From: Hoeflea sp038900095
Lineage (GTDB): Bacteria > Pseudomonadota > Alphaproteobacteria > Rhizobiales > Rhizobiaceae
Direction: 5' to 3'
Length of the DNA stretch: 64,000 bases
Assembly: GCF_038900095.1 (NCBI RefSeq)
Contig: NZ_JBBMQQ010000001.1
Coordinates: forward strand, 930,001 to 994,000
Shown: positions 35,822 to 45,018 of the stretch, in pieces
How the letters are laid out: every line of letters starts with the position of its first letter
Numbering within the stretch: the stretch's first letter is position 1
The notes under the pieces: model-generated
What the model was told of the DNA's origin: nothing
The model's input: the letters and a program-made list of their open reading frames with translations, nothing else
Databases searched by the model: none
Position numbers and translations under genes: made by a program

Positions 35822-35846
35822 AACGCGCCCCGGTAAACGCGTTTTT
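35822..35846 (+). terminator. probable intrinsic terminator after qor
   Basis: AACGCG (35822-35827) pairs with CGCGTT (35838-35843) across a ten-base loop and runs into TTTTT (35842-35846). It is 54 bases after the qor stop. The stem is short, so strength is uncertain. Confidence 0.5.
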
Positions 35847-35903
35847 CGAAAGATGGAAATTGGGGAACATTGAAAATGCTTGACGTTTTCAGTCCTCGCC
35901 CCC

Positions 35904-35918
35904 TTGTGCAACGCACAA
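35904..35918. promoter_or_regulatory. palindrome TTGTGC-N3-GCACAA upstream of the nucleoside transporter
   Basis: A perfect 6-3-6 inverted repeat placed about 150 bases before the first transporter gene and next to a TTGACG -35-like hexamer. The form fits a dimeric repressor such as a GntR- or LacI-type regulator of nucleoside uptake; no regulator gene is adjacent. Confidence 0.4.
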
Positions 35919-36069
35919 TAATTGCGTCTGATGACTATCGGATGCGACGACACGGTTGGATTTCGGCCTCTTGAATTTTGTGGCCATATGATGAAGCTTG
36001 TTTCTTGTGCTTCCAGAAGAAATGCCTCGATAGAAGGCAAGTCCGGAATCGCGGAATCCAGGGGGTGAC

Positions 36070-37644
36070 GTGAACAATCAGCAAACCGAAACACCGCTTT
36101 TGGAAACAAAAGGGCTTACAAAAATATTCGGCAGCCTGAGGGCATGCGACGGGATCGACCTCGCGATTGCTCCGGGTGAAATTCACGCACTGCTCGGTGA
36201 GAATGGCGCCGGCAAGTCAACACTGGTCAAGATGCTGTTTGGCGTGCTCGATCCGAGCGCCGGCGAGATCCTGTGGAAAGGCAAACCAGTCAGGATCGGC
36301 AGCCCCGGGGAAGCCCGCGCCACCGGCGTGGGCATGGTGTTCCAGCATTTTTCGCTGTTCGAAGCCCTGACGGTTGCCGAAAACATCGCACTTGCACTCG
36401 ACGGCAACGTCGCGATCGACCGTATCTCGGAAGAAGCCCGGCGGCTCTCGCTCGAATATGGCTTGCCGCTCGATCCGTCCGCCCATGTCGCTGATCTTTC
36501 TGTTGGCGAACGCCAGCGCATCGAGATCGTCCGATCGCTGCTGCAGAACCCCGAATTGATCATCCTTGACGAGCCGACCTCGGTGCTGACACCGCAGGAA
36601 GCCGACAAGTTGTTTGAGACGCTCGCCAAGCTGAAGGCCGAAGGGCGCTCGGTTCTCTATATCAGCCATCGCCTCGAGGAGGTTCAGCGCATCTGCGACC
36701 GGGCCACCGTGCTGCGCCACGGCAAGGTCACCGGAGCATGCGATCCTGGTCAGGAAACGCCTTCGTCACTGGCACGGATGATGGTTGGCGGCGAAGTGGC
36801 CGAGATCTCCGGCACCGGTCTTGGCGAACCGGGTGAATTGCTGATTGAAGTCAACAAACTCAGTGCACCGTCGCGGTCGCCCTTCGCCGTGGCGCTCAAG
36901 GATATCGACCTGTCGGTGCGGGCAGGGGAAGTGGTTGCGATCGCAGGCGTGGCCGGCAACGGCCAAAGCGAACTCTTCGACGTGCTGTCGGGAGAAGAGC
37001 GGGTCAGCAATGCCGATGCGATCCGGATCCGCGGCAAGTCGGCGGGCCAGATGGGGATAACCCAGCGAAGACTGCTGGGCTGCGGTTTCGTTCCCGAAGA
37101 AAGACACGGCCATGCGGCGGTCACCGAAATGCCGCTGACGGCCAATCTCGTGCTCTCCCGTCATGCTTCTGACCGTTCGACGTTTCTTTCCGGCGGGCCC
37201 CTTGGCCTGATCAACACCGATGCGGTGGCGAAAGCCTCCCGGCGTATTTGCGAGGCGATGGATGTGCGCAAGGCCGGCGAAGATCCGGCCGCGGGGTCGC
37301 TATCGGGCGGCAACCTGCAAAAGTTCATCGTCGGGCGCGAACTCGACCGGCAACCCGTGGTGCTGGTGGTCAACCAGCCGACATGGGGAGTTGATGCGGG
37401 CGCGGCCAGCCGCATTCGCCAGGCCCTGATCGATCTGGCCAAGAGTGGTTCCGCCGTCGTCGTCATCAGTCAGGATCTTGATGAAGTGTTTGAAATTGCA
37501 AGCCGCATTGCGGTGATAAACGAGGGACGGCTTTCCGCGCCAGAGCCTGCGTCCTTGATGACGCGCGAACGGATCGGGTTGCTGATGGGCGGGTTCCACG
37601 ACGGAACCGGCCATGCGCATGCGGAGGCCCTCCATGCGCATTGA
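36070..37644 (+). CDS. nucleoside ABC transporter ATP-binding protein (BMP-type, double ATPase)
   Basis: A 524-residue protein with two ABC domains, as in sugar and nucleoside importers of the carbohydrate-uptake-transporter-2 class (NupA/YufO-like). The first domain has intact LLGENGAGKSTLVKML, LSVGERQRIEIVRSLL and LIILDEPTSVLTP; the second has the degenerate GVAGNGQSELFDVLSG and SGGNLQKFIVGRELDR typical of the family. GTG 36070 is preceded by AGGGGGTGA. It is the first gene of a four-gene operon with two permeases and a BMP-family binding protein and probably imports purine nucleosides. Confidence 0.9.
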   Translation: MNNQQTETPLLETKGLTKIFGSLRACDGIDLAIAPGEIHALLGENGAGKSTLVKMLFGVLDPSAGEILWKGKPVRIGSPGEARATGVGMVFQHFSLFEALTVAENIALALDGNVAIDRISEEARRLSLEYGLPLDPSAHVADLSVGERQRIEIVRSLLQNPELIILDEPTSVLTPQEADKLFETLAKLKAEGRSVLYISHRLEEVQRICDRATVLRHGKVTGACDPGQETPSSLARMMVGGEVAEISGTGLGEPGELLIEVNKLSAPSRSPFAVALKDIDLSVRAGEVVAIAGVAGNGQSELFDVLSGEERVSNADAIRIRGKSAGQMGITQRRLLGCGFVPEERHGHAAVTEMPLTANLVLSRHASDRSTFLSGGPLGLINTDAVAKASRRICEAMDVRKAGEDPAAGSLSGGNLQKFIVGRELDRQPVVLVVNQPTWGVDAGAASRIRQALIDLAKSGSAVVVISQDLDEVFEIASRIAVINEGRLSAPEPASLMTRERIGLLMGGFHDGTGHAHAEALHAH

Positions 37645-38719
37645 GCTGAAAAAACGCGAAAACATGTCGTCGCTGTTTTCGGTGCTGTCACCCTTCATCG
37701 CGTTGGGACTGACCCTGATCGCCGGGGTCATTCTGTTCATTTCGCTGGGCAAGGATCCGGTAGCAGCTCTTTACAGCTTCTTCATCGAGCCATTGACGGA
37801 AGTCTGGTCGCTGCACGAACTGGCGATCAAAGCGGCTCCGCTGATCCTGATCGCGGTGGGCCTGTCGATCTGCTACCGCTCCAACAACTGGAACATCGGC
37901 GCAGAAGGCCAGTTCATCATCGGCGCGATGGCAGGGTCGGTGCTGCCGGTGGTCTTCCACGGCTGGGAATCGCCGCTGATGCTGCCGCTGATGCTGATCT
38001 GCGCCATGATCGGCGGCGGGGCCTATGCGGCGATACCGGCTTTCCTGAAAGCGCGGCTCAACACGAACGAGATCCTGACCAGCCTGATGCTGGTCTATGT
38101 CGCGGAACTGTTCCTCGACTGGACCGTGCGCGGCCCGTGGCGCAATCCGGAAGGTTTCAATTTCCCGGAAACCCGCAATTTTGCCGATAATGCGGTGCTG
38201 CCGCGGATCATCGAGACCGGCAAGACCCATTGGGGCTTCGGCTTCGCGCTGATTGCGGCCATCGTGCTCTGGTTCATCATGCGGCGCACGCTCAAGGGGT
38301 TCGAGATCACCGTGCTTGGCCAGTCGGCGCGGGCAGGGCGGTTCGCCGGCTTCTCCGACAAGAAGATGGTCTATTTCGCCTTTATCCTGTCCGGCGCGCT
38401 GGCAGGGCTTGCCGGCATATCCGAAGTATCCGGAGCCATCGGGCAGTTGCGCCCGGTGATTTCGCCCGGTTACGGCTTTACCGCCATCATCGTGGCGTTC
38501 CTCGGTCGGCTCAATCCGCTCGGGATTGTCGCTGCGGGCCTCATTCTGGCGCTCACCTACCTGGGGGGCGAAGCCGCGCAGATTTCAATCGGCATCACCG
38601 ACAAGGTGACGCGCCTGTTCCAGGGGCTGCTGCTGTTCTTCGTGCTGGGCTGCGACACGCTGATCCATTACCGAATCCGGCTGATCTTCGGAGCGGCACA
38701 GAAAGGGAGTGCTGCCTGA
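37634..38719 (+). CDS. nucleoside ABC transporter permease 1
   Basis: A 361-residue inner-membrane permease of the BPD_transp_2 family with about eight to nine helices. The conserved SNNWNIGAEGQFIIGAMAGS and the C-terminal third ISPGYGFTAIIVAFLGRLNP are typical of NupB/YufP-like subunits. ATG 37634 follows GGAGG by six bases and overlaps the ATPase gene by 11 bases. The stop overlaps the next permease start (TGATG), so the subunits are translationally coupled. Confidence 0.92.
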   Translation: MRIELKKRENMSSLFSVLSPFIALGLTLIAGVILFISLGKDPVAALYSFFIEPLTEVWSLHELAIKAAPLILIAVGLSICYRSNNWNIGAEGQFIIGAMAGSVLPVVFHGWESPLMLPLMLICAMIGGGAYAAIPAFLKARLNTNEILTSLMLVYVAELFLDWTVRGPWRNPEGFNFPETRNFADNAVLPRIIETGKTHWGFGFALIAAIVLWFIMRRTLKGFEITVLGQSARAGRFAGFSDKKMVYFAFILSGALAGLAGISEVSGAIGQLRPVISPGYGFTAIIVAFLGRLNPLGIVAAGLILALTYLGGEAAQISIGITDKVTRLFQGLLLFFVLGCDTLIHYRIRLIFGAAQKGSAA

Positions 38720-39639
38720 TGGACATGACCCAGGCAATCATCCTGACAATCATGACAGCGGCGACGCCGCTGTTGCTGGCGGCCATCGGAGAGCTGGTTG
38801 TCGAGCGCTCCGGCGTGCTCAACCTCGGCGTCGAGGGCATGATGGTGATGGGCGCGGTTTCGGCTTTTGCGATCGCCCAGCTGACCGGTTCTGCCGGTCT
38901 CGGCGCCATCGCCGGCCTCATCGCCGGCATGCTGTTTTCGCTGCTGTTCGGGTTCCTGACGCTGACACTGGTGGCCAACCAGGTGGCAACGGGGCTGGCG
39001 CTGACCATCCTCGGGCTTGGCTTGTCCGGGATGATCGGTGAATCCTTCATCGGGCTTCCCGGCCTGAAGCTCGCTTCTGTTCCTATTCCGCTGCTGTCTG
39101 ACATTCCGTTCATCGGCCGGTTGCTGTTTGACCAGGATCCGATCTTCTACACTTCGATCATCGCGGTCGTCGGCGTGAACTGGTTCCTGTTCAGAAGCCG
39201 CGCCGGGCTGAGGTTGCGGGCGATTGGCGACAGTCACACATCAGCGCATGCGCTCGGGGTGAAGGTTGTCCGGACGCGCTATCTCGCGGTGATGTTCGGC
39301 GGCGCCTGTGCCGGTCTTGCCGGAGCACATCTTTCCATCGTCTACACTCCGCAATGGGTGGAGAACATGACGGCCGGACGCGGCTGGATCGCGCTGGCGC
39401 TGGTGGTGTTTGCCTCATGGCGGCCGACCCGGGTTCTTGCAGGGGCCTACCTGTTCGGCGCGGTCTCGATCGGACAGCTGCACGCGCAAGCTTTGGGCAT
39501 TGGAATTCCGTCGCAATTCCTGTCAGCTCTTCCCTACCTCGCCACGATTGCGGTACTGGTAATCATATCGCTGAATCGTAGGATGACGCTCATCAACACG
39601 CCGGCTTCGCTCGGCAAATCTTTTGTGCCGGAAAGGTAG
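38719..39639 (+). CDS. nucleoside ABC transporter permease 2
   Basis: A 306-residue BPD_transp_2-family permease with about eight helices, partner of the preceding subunit (NupC/YufQ-like). Landmarks are LLLAAIGELVVERSGVLNLG with VEGMMVMGAVSAF directly after it, near the N-terminus, and the cytoplasmic SHTSAHALGVKVVRTRYLAV loop that contacts the ATPase. AAAGGGAG precedes ATG 38719. A much longer in-frame extension upstream is not real because it lies inside the first permease gene. Confidence 0.92.
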   Translation: MDMTQAIILTIMTAATPLLLAAIGELVVERSGVLNLGVEGMMVMGAVSAFAIAQLTGSAGLGAIAGLIAGMLFSLLFGFLTLTLVANQVATGLALTILGLGLSGMIGESFIGLPGLKLASVPIPLLSDIPFIGRLLFDQDPIFYTSIIAVVGVNWFLFRSRAGLRLRAIGDSHTSAHALGVKVVRTRYLAVMFGGACAGLAGAHLSIVYTPQWVENMTAGRGWIALALVVFASWRPTRVLAGAYLFGAVSIGQLHAQALGIGIPSQFLSALPYLATIAVLVIISLNRRMTLINTPASLGKSFVPER

Positions 39640-39690
39640 GCAATTTACCTCCGGTATGATGTCAACAACCAACCAGACAGGGTGAACCCA

Positions 39691-40770
39691 ATGAAAAAAA
39701 CACTTCTTCTCCTTGCCGCAGCCACGATGCTTGCCGGCATCAGCGCTCCGGCAAGCGCTGCAGGCATGGACAAGGTCAAGGCCTGCTTTATCTACGTCGG
39801 ACCGGTCGGCGACTTCGGCTGGTCGTACCAGCACGATCAGGGCCGCCTGTATGCCGAGGAAAAGCTCGGCGACAAGCTGGAAACCGCCTATCTTGAAAGC
39901 GTTCCGGAAGGTGCTGATGCCGAACGAGCCATCGAGCGTTTTGCACGCTCGGGCTGCAACATCATCTTCACCACCTCGTTTGGTTACATGGACGCGACCA
40001 ACAAGGTCGCCAAAGACTTTCCGGATGTGAAGTTCGAGCACGCCACCGGCTACAAGCGCGAACACCCGAATGTTTCGACCTATGATTCCCGGTTCTACGA
40101 GGGCCGCTACGTGCTCGGGCAGATCGCCGCGAAAATGTCCAAGGTCGGCACTGCAGGCTACATCGCCTCGTTCCCGATCCCGGAAGTGATCCAGGGCATC
40201 AACTCGTTCATGCTCGGTGCGCAGTCTGTCGACCCGGACTTCAAGCTCAAGGTCATCTGGTCCAACACCTGGTTCGACCCGGGCAAGGAAGCCGATGCTG
40301 CCAAGGCACTTCTCGACCAGGGTGCCGACATTCTGACCCAGCACACCGATTCGACCGCACCGATGCAGGTTGCCGCCGAGCGTGGCGCCTACGCCTTCGG
40401 TCAGGCATCCAACATGTATGACTTCGGCAAGGAAACCCAGTTGACCGCAATCGTCGACGAGTGGGGTCCCTACTACGAAGAGCGGATTTCCGCTGTACTC
40501 GAGGGAACCTGGGAACAGTCGGCAACCTGGGGCGGCATGGCCGATGGCCACGTCGTGATGGCGCCATACACCAACATGCCTGATGACGTGAAAGCCATGG
40601 CCGAAGCAACCGAGGCACAGATCAAGTCCGGCGAACTGCATCCGTTCACCGGCCCGATCATGAAGCAGGACGGCACTGAATGGCTGGCTGACGGTGTGGT
40701 TGCCGAGGACGGCGAACTCGCCGGCCTGAACTTCTACGTCAAGGGTGTCGACGACCAGCTTCCGCAGTAA
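39691..40770 (+). CDS. BMP-family periplasmic nucleoside-binding protein
   Basis: A 359-residue solute-binding protein of the BMP/PnrA family. The signal peptide (MKKTLLLLAAATMLAGISAP, cut near ASA-AGM) has no lipobox, so the protein is soluble in the periplasm. The mature start KACFIYVGPVGDFGWSYQHD is the family hallmark, including the aromatic residue that stacks on the purine base in characterised members, followed by FTTSFGYMDATNKVAKDFP. AGGGTGA precedes ATG. It is the last gene of the operon and sits before a strong terminator, an order that differs from operons where the binding protein is first. Confidence 0.92.
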   Translation: MKKTLLLLAAATMLAGISAPASAAGMDKVKACFIYVGPVGDFGWSYQHDQGRLYAEEKLGDKLETAYLESVPEGADAERAIERFARSGCNIIFTTSFGYMDATNKVAKDFPDVKFEHATGYKREHPNVSTYDSRFYEGRYVLGQIAAKMSKVGTAGYIASFPIPEVIQGINSFMLGAQSVDPDFKLKVIWSNTWFDPGKEADAAKALLDQGADILTQHTDSTAPMQVAAERGAYAFGQASNMYDFGKETQLTAIVDEWGPYYEERISAVLEGTWEQSATWGGMADGHVVMAPYTNMPDDVKAMAEATEAQIKSGELHPFTGPIMKQDGTEWLADGVVAEDGELAGLNFYVKGVDDQLPQ

Positions 40771-40811
40771 GCGGGCTCACCCAAGAGACAGGCATATGCC
40801 TTGCAAAAGCG

Positions 40812-40841
40812 GGGGCGGCTTCATAGGCCGCCCCTTCTTGT
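40812..40841. terminator. intrinsic terminator between BMP gene and acyltransferase
   Basis: GGGGCGGC (40812-40819) pairs with GCCGCCCC (40827-40834) over a seven-base loop and is followed by TTCTTGTT on the plus strand. On the minus strand the hairpin is followed shortly by TTTT, so it can serve the convergent acyltransferase gene too. Confidence 0.8.
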
Positions 40842-40864
40842 TATTCCCCGCGTCTTATCAGCCA

Positions 40865-41983
40865 TTATTCGGCTGGCGCAGGGTATCTCGATGCGGTGCG
40901 TGGCAGGAACCGGCCAACGGGCGAGAACAGCGCGCGGATGATGGCGCGCCCGGCTGGTTCAATGCGGGCGAAGATCCACCAGCTGACACCAAGCGACAGC
41001 GCAAGAGCCAACGCGAAAGCACCCCATTTGCCGAACATGGGTTCGGTCGCATTCATAAGGATGTAACCGGCGTTCTGATGGATCAGGTAGAACGGGTAGC
41101 TGATGCCGCCAAGCGCCAGAATCCAAGGGCCGGCCTTGATGTGGTGGCCGAACACGGCGCAGAGAACAAACGCCGCAATGATCCCGGCATTCGCCAGCGC
41201 GACAACCTGGGCGCTTGAGGCTTCACCCAAACGGGCAATGACGTCGAGCCGTTGCACTTCGGCGGCATGAAAGGTCATGGCCAGGGCAATTCCGGCAATC
41301 AGCAGCCGCAGCAAGCTGCCGCCTTGCGAGTTGATCCGCCAGACCATTACCCCGAGTGCGAAATAGCTGCCATATTCGGTCAGGAACAGCAGTTCGACCG
41401 GGCGGGAGCCGAGCATGGTGTTGTTGACCATGACAAGCAGCATCCAGATTGCCACCGCAGCGTCGGTGTGGCGGGGAAGCGCGCCGGAGAACAGCCCTAT
41501 GGCCACCCAGCCATAAAAGAGGATCTCGATGACAATGGACCAGTAGGCGCCATCCATGAAATCCGCACCGAACATCGGTGCCAGCATGGTCAGGTTTGCC
41601 AACCATTCGAAGATGTCGGTGGAGTAGGGCGGCTGCGACCACCACGTGATTGTCAGGAAAGTGATGGTCATGGCCACGAGATGTGCCGGATAGAGCCGCG
41701 CCAGCCGGCTGACAGAGAAGCCATACCAGTCCCGCCCGGTGGCCGACCAGATGATGACGAAGCCCGATATCATGAAGAACAGATTGACGCCGAGATAGCC
41801 GAGCGAAACAGCTATTCCCGCCGCACCGAATGCAAAGTCGAGGTAACCGCCGTCCTGGGCGCCACGATAGAGGAAATGATAGACGGCAACGGTCAGGGCT
41901 GCCGCAAAGCGCAGCAGATCCAGCAATCCGTTCCGCTGGCCAGTGCTTACGACTGGCCGGACTGGTGCTTGATGATCGCGCAT
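40865..41983 (-). CDS. acyltransferase family 3 membrane protein
   Basis: A 372-residue integral membrane protein with about ten helices of the acyltransferase-3 family. The N-terminal LLDLLRFAAALTVAVYHFLY carries the conserved arginine and histidine needed for catalysis, and the LGYLGVNLFFMISGFVIIWS segment is also typical. Members O-acetylate or O-acylate surface polysaccharides, Nod factors or other sugars. CAGGAGA six bases before ATG is a strong ribosome-binding site. No glycosyltransferases are nearby, so the acceptor is unknown. Confidence 0.88.
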   Translation of the reverse strand: MRDHQAPVRPVVSTGQRNGLLDLLRFAAALTVAVYHFLYRGAQDGGYLDFAFGAAGIAVSLGYLGVNLFFMISGFVIIWSATGRDWYGFSVSRLARLYPAHLVAMTITFLTITWWSQPPYSTDIFEWLANLTMLAPMFGADFMDGAYWSIVIEILFYGWVAIGLFSGALPRHTDAAVAIWMLLVMVNNTMLGSRPVELLFLTEYGSYFALGVMVWRINSQGGSLLRLLIAGIALAMTFHAAEVQRLDVIARLGEASSAQVVALANAGIIAAFVLCAVFGHHIKAGPWILALGGISYPFYLIHQNAGYILMNATEPMFGKWGAFALALALSLGVSWWIFARIEPAGRAIIRALFSPVGRFLPRTASRYPAPAE

Positions 41984-42021
41984 TGTGATCTCCTGTTGAG
42001 GCGGGGATCATAGCGCAATTG

Positions 42022-42049
42022 AAAACGCCGGGTTCGACAACCCGGCGTT
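42022..42049 (-). terminator. intrinsic terminator after the aminotransferase gene
   Basis: Perfect 11-base arms (42024-42034 and 42039-42049) with a four-base loop. On the minus strand the hairpin ends in GTTTTC, giving the expected T-run 40 bases after the aminotransferase stop. Confidence 0.8.
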
Positions 42050-42087
42050 AAGCTTAAGCGTAAAGGTTAAATCCGGCCCGTCCCGGT

Positions 42088-43476
42088 TCAGGCAAGGCCC
42101 TGCTTGCGGATATCATCCCAGGCTTCGTCGAGTGTCTTCCTGGCCGAAGCAATCAGGACATCGACCTCTTCCTCGGTGATGCTCAAGGGCGGCGAAATGA
42201 TCAGCGAATCGCGCACCGCACGCATCACCAGACCGTTGGCGAAGGAGTGATCACGCGCAATGGTGCCGACCTTGCCTTCATTGTCGAAGCGTTTCATCAG
42301 GTCGTTCTCGTCGGGAACTAGTTCCAGCGCACCGAACATGCCGACCATACGGGCCTGGCCGACGAGCGGATGTTCTTCCAGCGCCTTCCAGCGCTTCTGG
42401 AAATAGGGGCCGATATGATCGCGGACGCGCTCGACCAGGCCTTCGCGCTTGATGATGTTCAGATTGGCGATGGCGGCGGCACAGCAGGCCGGGTGACCGG
42501 AATAGGTGTAGCCGTGGAAAAACTCGACGTTTTCGCGGTGCAGGACTTCGGCGATTTCGTCGGACACCAGAACGCCGCCCATCGGCAGGTAACCTGATGT
42601 CAGGCCCTTGGCGATGGCCATCAGGTCGGGTTTCATGTCGTAATAGCCGGAGCCGAACCATTCGCCGGTGCGGCCGAAGCCGCAGATGACCTCGTCGGAG
42701 ACAAACAGGATGTCGCGGCTTTCGAGGATTCGCTTGACCTCGGGCCAGTAGGTGGCGGGCGGAACGATGACACCGCCGGCGCCCTGGATCGGCTCGGCGA
42801 TGAAGGCGGCAACGTTTTCCTCGCCGATTTCCTCGATGGCGCGTTCGAGTTCACGTGCGGCCCAGAGGCCGAACTCATCCTCGCTCATGCCGGTCTTCAT
42901 ACCTTCACCAAACCAGTAAGGCTGGTCGATGTGGTGGATGTCGGGGATCGGCAACCCGCCCTGGCTGTGCATGGCGCCCATGCCGCCGAGCGAAGCACCG
43001 GCCATGGTCGAGCCGTGATAGGCATTCTTGCGGCTGATCACCACTTTCTTGTTTGGCTGGTCCTTCAACGCCCAGTAGGTCCGCACGAGACGCAGTATCG
43101 TGTCGTTGGCCTCGGAGCCGGACCCGGCATAAAACACCATGTTGATGTGTTCCGGCGCGAGATCGGCGAGCATTTGCGACAGTTCGATCACCGGAGGATG
43201 CGTGGTCTTGAAGAAGGTGTTGTAATAGGACAGCTCGCTCATCTGCGCGCGCACGGCCTCGACGATTTCCTGGCGGCCATGACCGACATTGACGCACCAC
43301 AGGCCTGCCATGCCGTCCATGATGCGGTTGCCGTCCGTGTCCCAGAGCCAGACTCCATCCGCACGGGAAATGACCCGCCTCTCGTCAACGCCCAAGGTGC
43401 CATGTTCGGTAAAGGGATGAAGGTGGTGCTTGTGATCGGAAACCTTGAGATCATGGGAAGACACATTGACGCGCAT
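42088..43476 (-). CDS. class III aminotransferase (omega-amino acid/amine:pyruvate type)
   Basis: A 462-residue PLP-dependent enzyme of the class III aminotransferase family, similar to putrescine/taurine/beta-alanine:pyruvate transaminases. The PLP lysine lies in LMAIAKGLTSGYLPMGGVLV, and FVSDEVICGFGRTGEWFG carries the conserved aspartate. The pattern GSGSEANDTILRLVRTYW is typical of the group. It is divergent from a glutamine synthetase family gene (148 bases apart), a pairing seen in putrescine and amine catabolism, so polyamines or related amines are likely substrates. The exact substrate cannot be fixed from sequence. Confidence 0.88.
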   Translation of the reverse strand: MRVNVSSHDLKVSDHKHHLHPFTEHGTLGVDERRVISRADGVWLWDTDGNRIMDGMAGLWCVNVGHGRQEIVEAVRAQMSELSYYNTFFKTTHPPVIELSQMLADLAPEHINMVFYAGSGSEANDTILRLVRTYWALKDQPNKKVVISRKNAYHGSTMAGASLGGMGAMHSQGGLPIPDIHHIDQPYWFGEGMKTGMSEDEFGLWAARELERAIEEIGEENVAAFIAEPIQGAGGVIVPPATYWPEVKRILESRDILFVSDEVICGFGRTGEWFGSGYYDMKPDLMAIAKGLTSGYLPMGGVLVSDEIAEVLHRENVEFFHGYTYSGHPACCAAAIANLNIIKREGLVERVRDHIGPYFQKRWKALEEHPLVGQARMVGMFGALELVPDENDLMKRFDNEGKVGTIARDHSFANGLVMRAVRDSLIISPPLSITEEEVDVLIASARKTLDEAWDDIRKQGLA

Positions 43477-43624
43477 TGTTTTATTCCTGATTGTTTTTCA
43501 GAGTGGTCGCGACGAAATCGATTTGACCTTTATTTGAGTGTGTGCACAAAACTCGGGTGCGGACAAGCACCGCGATAACCGCTTTGCGCGGGAACAGAAA
43601 GTCCTGAAGGGGCATGGTGACATT

Positions 43625-45001
43625 ATGCGCGAGGGCGCCGGTACTGGAAAGCAAGACGCAAGTCTTCCCACGAATGATGAAGCCGAACGGTTCCTGGCCG
43701 ACAATCCCGATATTGAATCGGTCGATTTCCTGATCCCCGACATCAACGGCATCATGCGCGGCAAGTGGGGCCCCACCGAGGCACTGGCCAAGGCCGGGTA
43801 TCCGGGCATCAACATGCCGTTGTCGATCTTCGGGCTCGACATCTGGGGCAGGGAGGTCGAGTCGACCGGCATCCACATCGAAACAGGCGATATTGACGGT
43901 TACTGCCGGGCAATTCCGGGGCGGATCAACCGTGCGCCCTGGGCACCGCGGCCATCGGCACAGGTGCTGATGTCGATGTACACCGAAGCGGGCGAGCCCT
44001 GCGAGTACGATCCACGCAATGTGCTGCAACGTATTGTCGACAGGTACACGGCCAAGGGGCTTCAGCCGGTCACCGCATTCGAACTCGAATTCTACCTGGT
44101 CGATCCGGCGGTGTTCCAGAGATCCGGCCGGATGAGCAAGGATCTTGGACCTGGCCCCGATCAGCAGCAGATGTATTCGCTGTCCGAATTGCGCGGACAA
44201 AGCGACCTGTTCGCCGAAATCCGTGCAGCGGCGGTTGCGCAGGGCCTGCCGATCGACACTATCATCAAGGAAGCCGCGCCGGGCCAGTTCGAGGTCAATC
44301 TCAAGCATCGTGCCGACGCGATGGCGGCTGCCGACGACACGGTGCTGCTGCGCCGGCTGATCACGGAATCGGCGCACAAGCACGGACTGCGCGCGACTTT
44401 CATGGCCAAACCGTTCCTGGAATGGCCGGGCAACGGCATGCATGTCCATGCCAGCGTTCTCGACACCGACGGAAACAACATCTTTGCAGGCGAGGCCGGT
44501 GACTTGCGGCTTCAGCATGCCGCCGCAGGTCTCCTGGAAACCCTCAAAGACACCTTGTTGCTCTATATTCCCGGGTTCAACGGCTATCGCCGGCTGCAGC
44601 CGGGATCATATGCGCCGACCCGGATCGCATGGGGCCGCAACAACCGCTCCGTGGTGGTGCGCGTACCCGCATCCGACGACAAGGCACGGCGGCTGGAACA
44701 TCGCATGTCGGGCGCCGACGCCAACCCGTATTTCGTTCTGGCCGGTGTTCTTGGCGGGATGCTGGAAGGACTTGAGAACGCGAAACTGCCACCGCCGCCG
44801 GTGGAGGGCAACGCCTACAATGTGCCGCTGCCGCAACTCTCCGATGACATGGATGACGCGATCGAGGATTTCGAAAGGTCGGATTTCATCCGCCGCCTGT
44901 TCGGCCCGGAACTGCGCAAGATCTTCGCCGAAATCAAGCGTGAGGAACTCAAGGCATTCGACAATGAAATCACGCCACTGGAGAGATCGACCTACCTTTG
45001 A
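43625..45001 (+). CDS. glutamine synthetase family protein (PuuA-like gamma-glutamyl-amine synthetase)
   Basis: A 458-residue member of the glutamine synthetase family. Landmarks are VDFLIPDINGIMRGKWGPTE near the N-terminus, AFELEFYLVD (metal-binding glutamates), WPGNGMHVHASVLD and PGSYAPTRIAWGRNNRSVVV. The sequence differs from housekeeping GlnA and fits gamma-glutamylputrescine synthetase-type enzymes, which ligate glutamate to an amine with ATP. ATG 43625 gives the usual length; an upstream in-frame GTG at 43538 adds non-conserved residues. Divergent from the amine aminotransferase, supporting a role in amine nitrogen use. Confidence 0.88.
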   Translation: MREGAGTGKQDASLPTNDEAERFLADNPDIESVDFLIPDINGIMRGKWGPTEALAKAGYPGINMPLSIFGLDIWGREVESTGIHIETGDIDGYCRAIPGRINRAPWAPRPSAQVLMSMYTEAGEPCEYDPRNVLQRIVDRYTAKGLQPVTAFELEFYLVDPAVFQRSGRMSKDLGPGPDQQQMYSLSELRGQSDLFAEIRAAAVAQGLPIDTIIKEAAPGQFEVNLKHRADAMAAADDTVLLRRLITESAHKHGLRATFMAKPFLEWPGNGMHVHASVLDTDGNNIFAGEAGDLRLQHAAAGLLETLKDTLLLYIPGFNGYRRLQPGSYAPTRIAWGRNNRSVVVRVPASDDKARRLEHRMSGADANPYFVLAGVLGGMLEGLENAKLPPPPVEGNAYNVPLPQLSDDMDDAIEDFERSDFIRRLFGPELRKIFAEIKREELKAFDNEITPLERSTYL

Positions 45002-45002
45002 T

Positions 45003-45018
45003 CGCGGGTTTGCCCGCG
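45003..45018 (+). terminator. short GC hairpin after the glutamine-synthetase-family gene
   Basis: CGCGGG and CCCGCG form a six-base stem with a four-base loop immediately after the stop codon. The T-run is poor, so termination may be partial. Confidence 0.4.

Larger units (their letters stand above)
35769..36069 (+). other. intergenic leader before the nucleoside transporter operon
   Basis: This 301-base gap contains a probable terminator for qor (35822-35846), an inverted repeat TGAAAA/TTTTCA (35871-35876 with 35886-35891), TTGACG at 35880-35885 as a possible -35, and a perfect palindrome at 35904-35918. No purine riboswitch core is recognisable and no gene is supported. If transcription starts near 35915 the untranslated leader is about 155 bases. 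Confidence 0.45.

Noticed and set aside
35769..36069. Purine riboswitch in the nucleoside transporter leader
   Set aside because: No recognisable three-way junction with conserved loop sequences was found; only palindromes remain.
38230..38718. N-terminal extension of the second nucleoside permease
   Set aside because: It lies within the first permease gene in another frame; ATG 38719 with AAAGGGAG and a normal N-terminus is far better.
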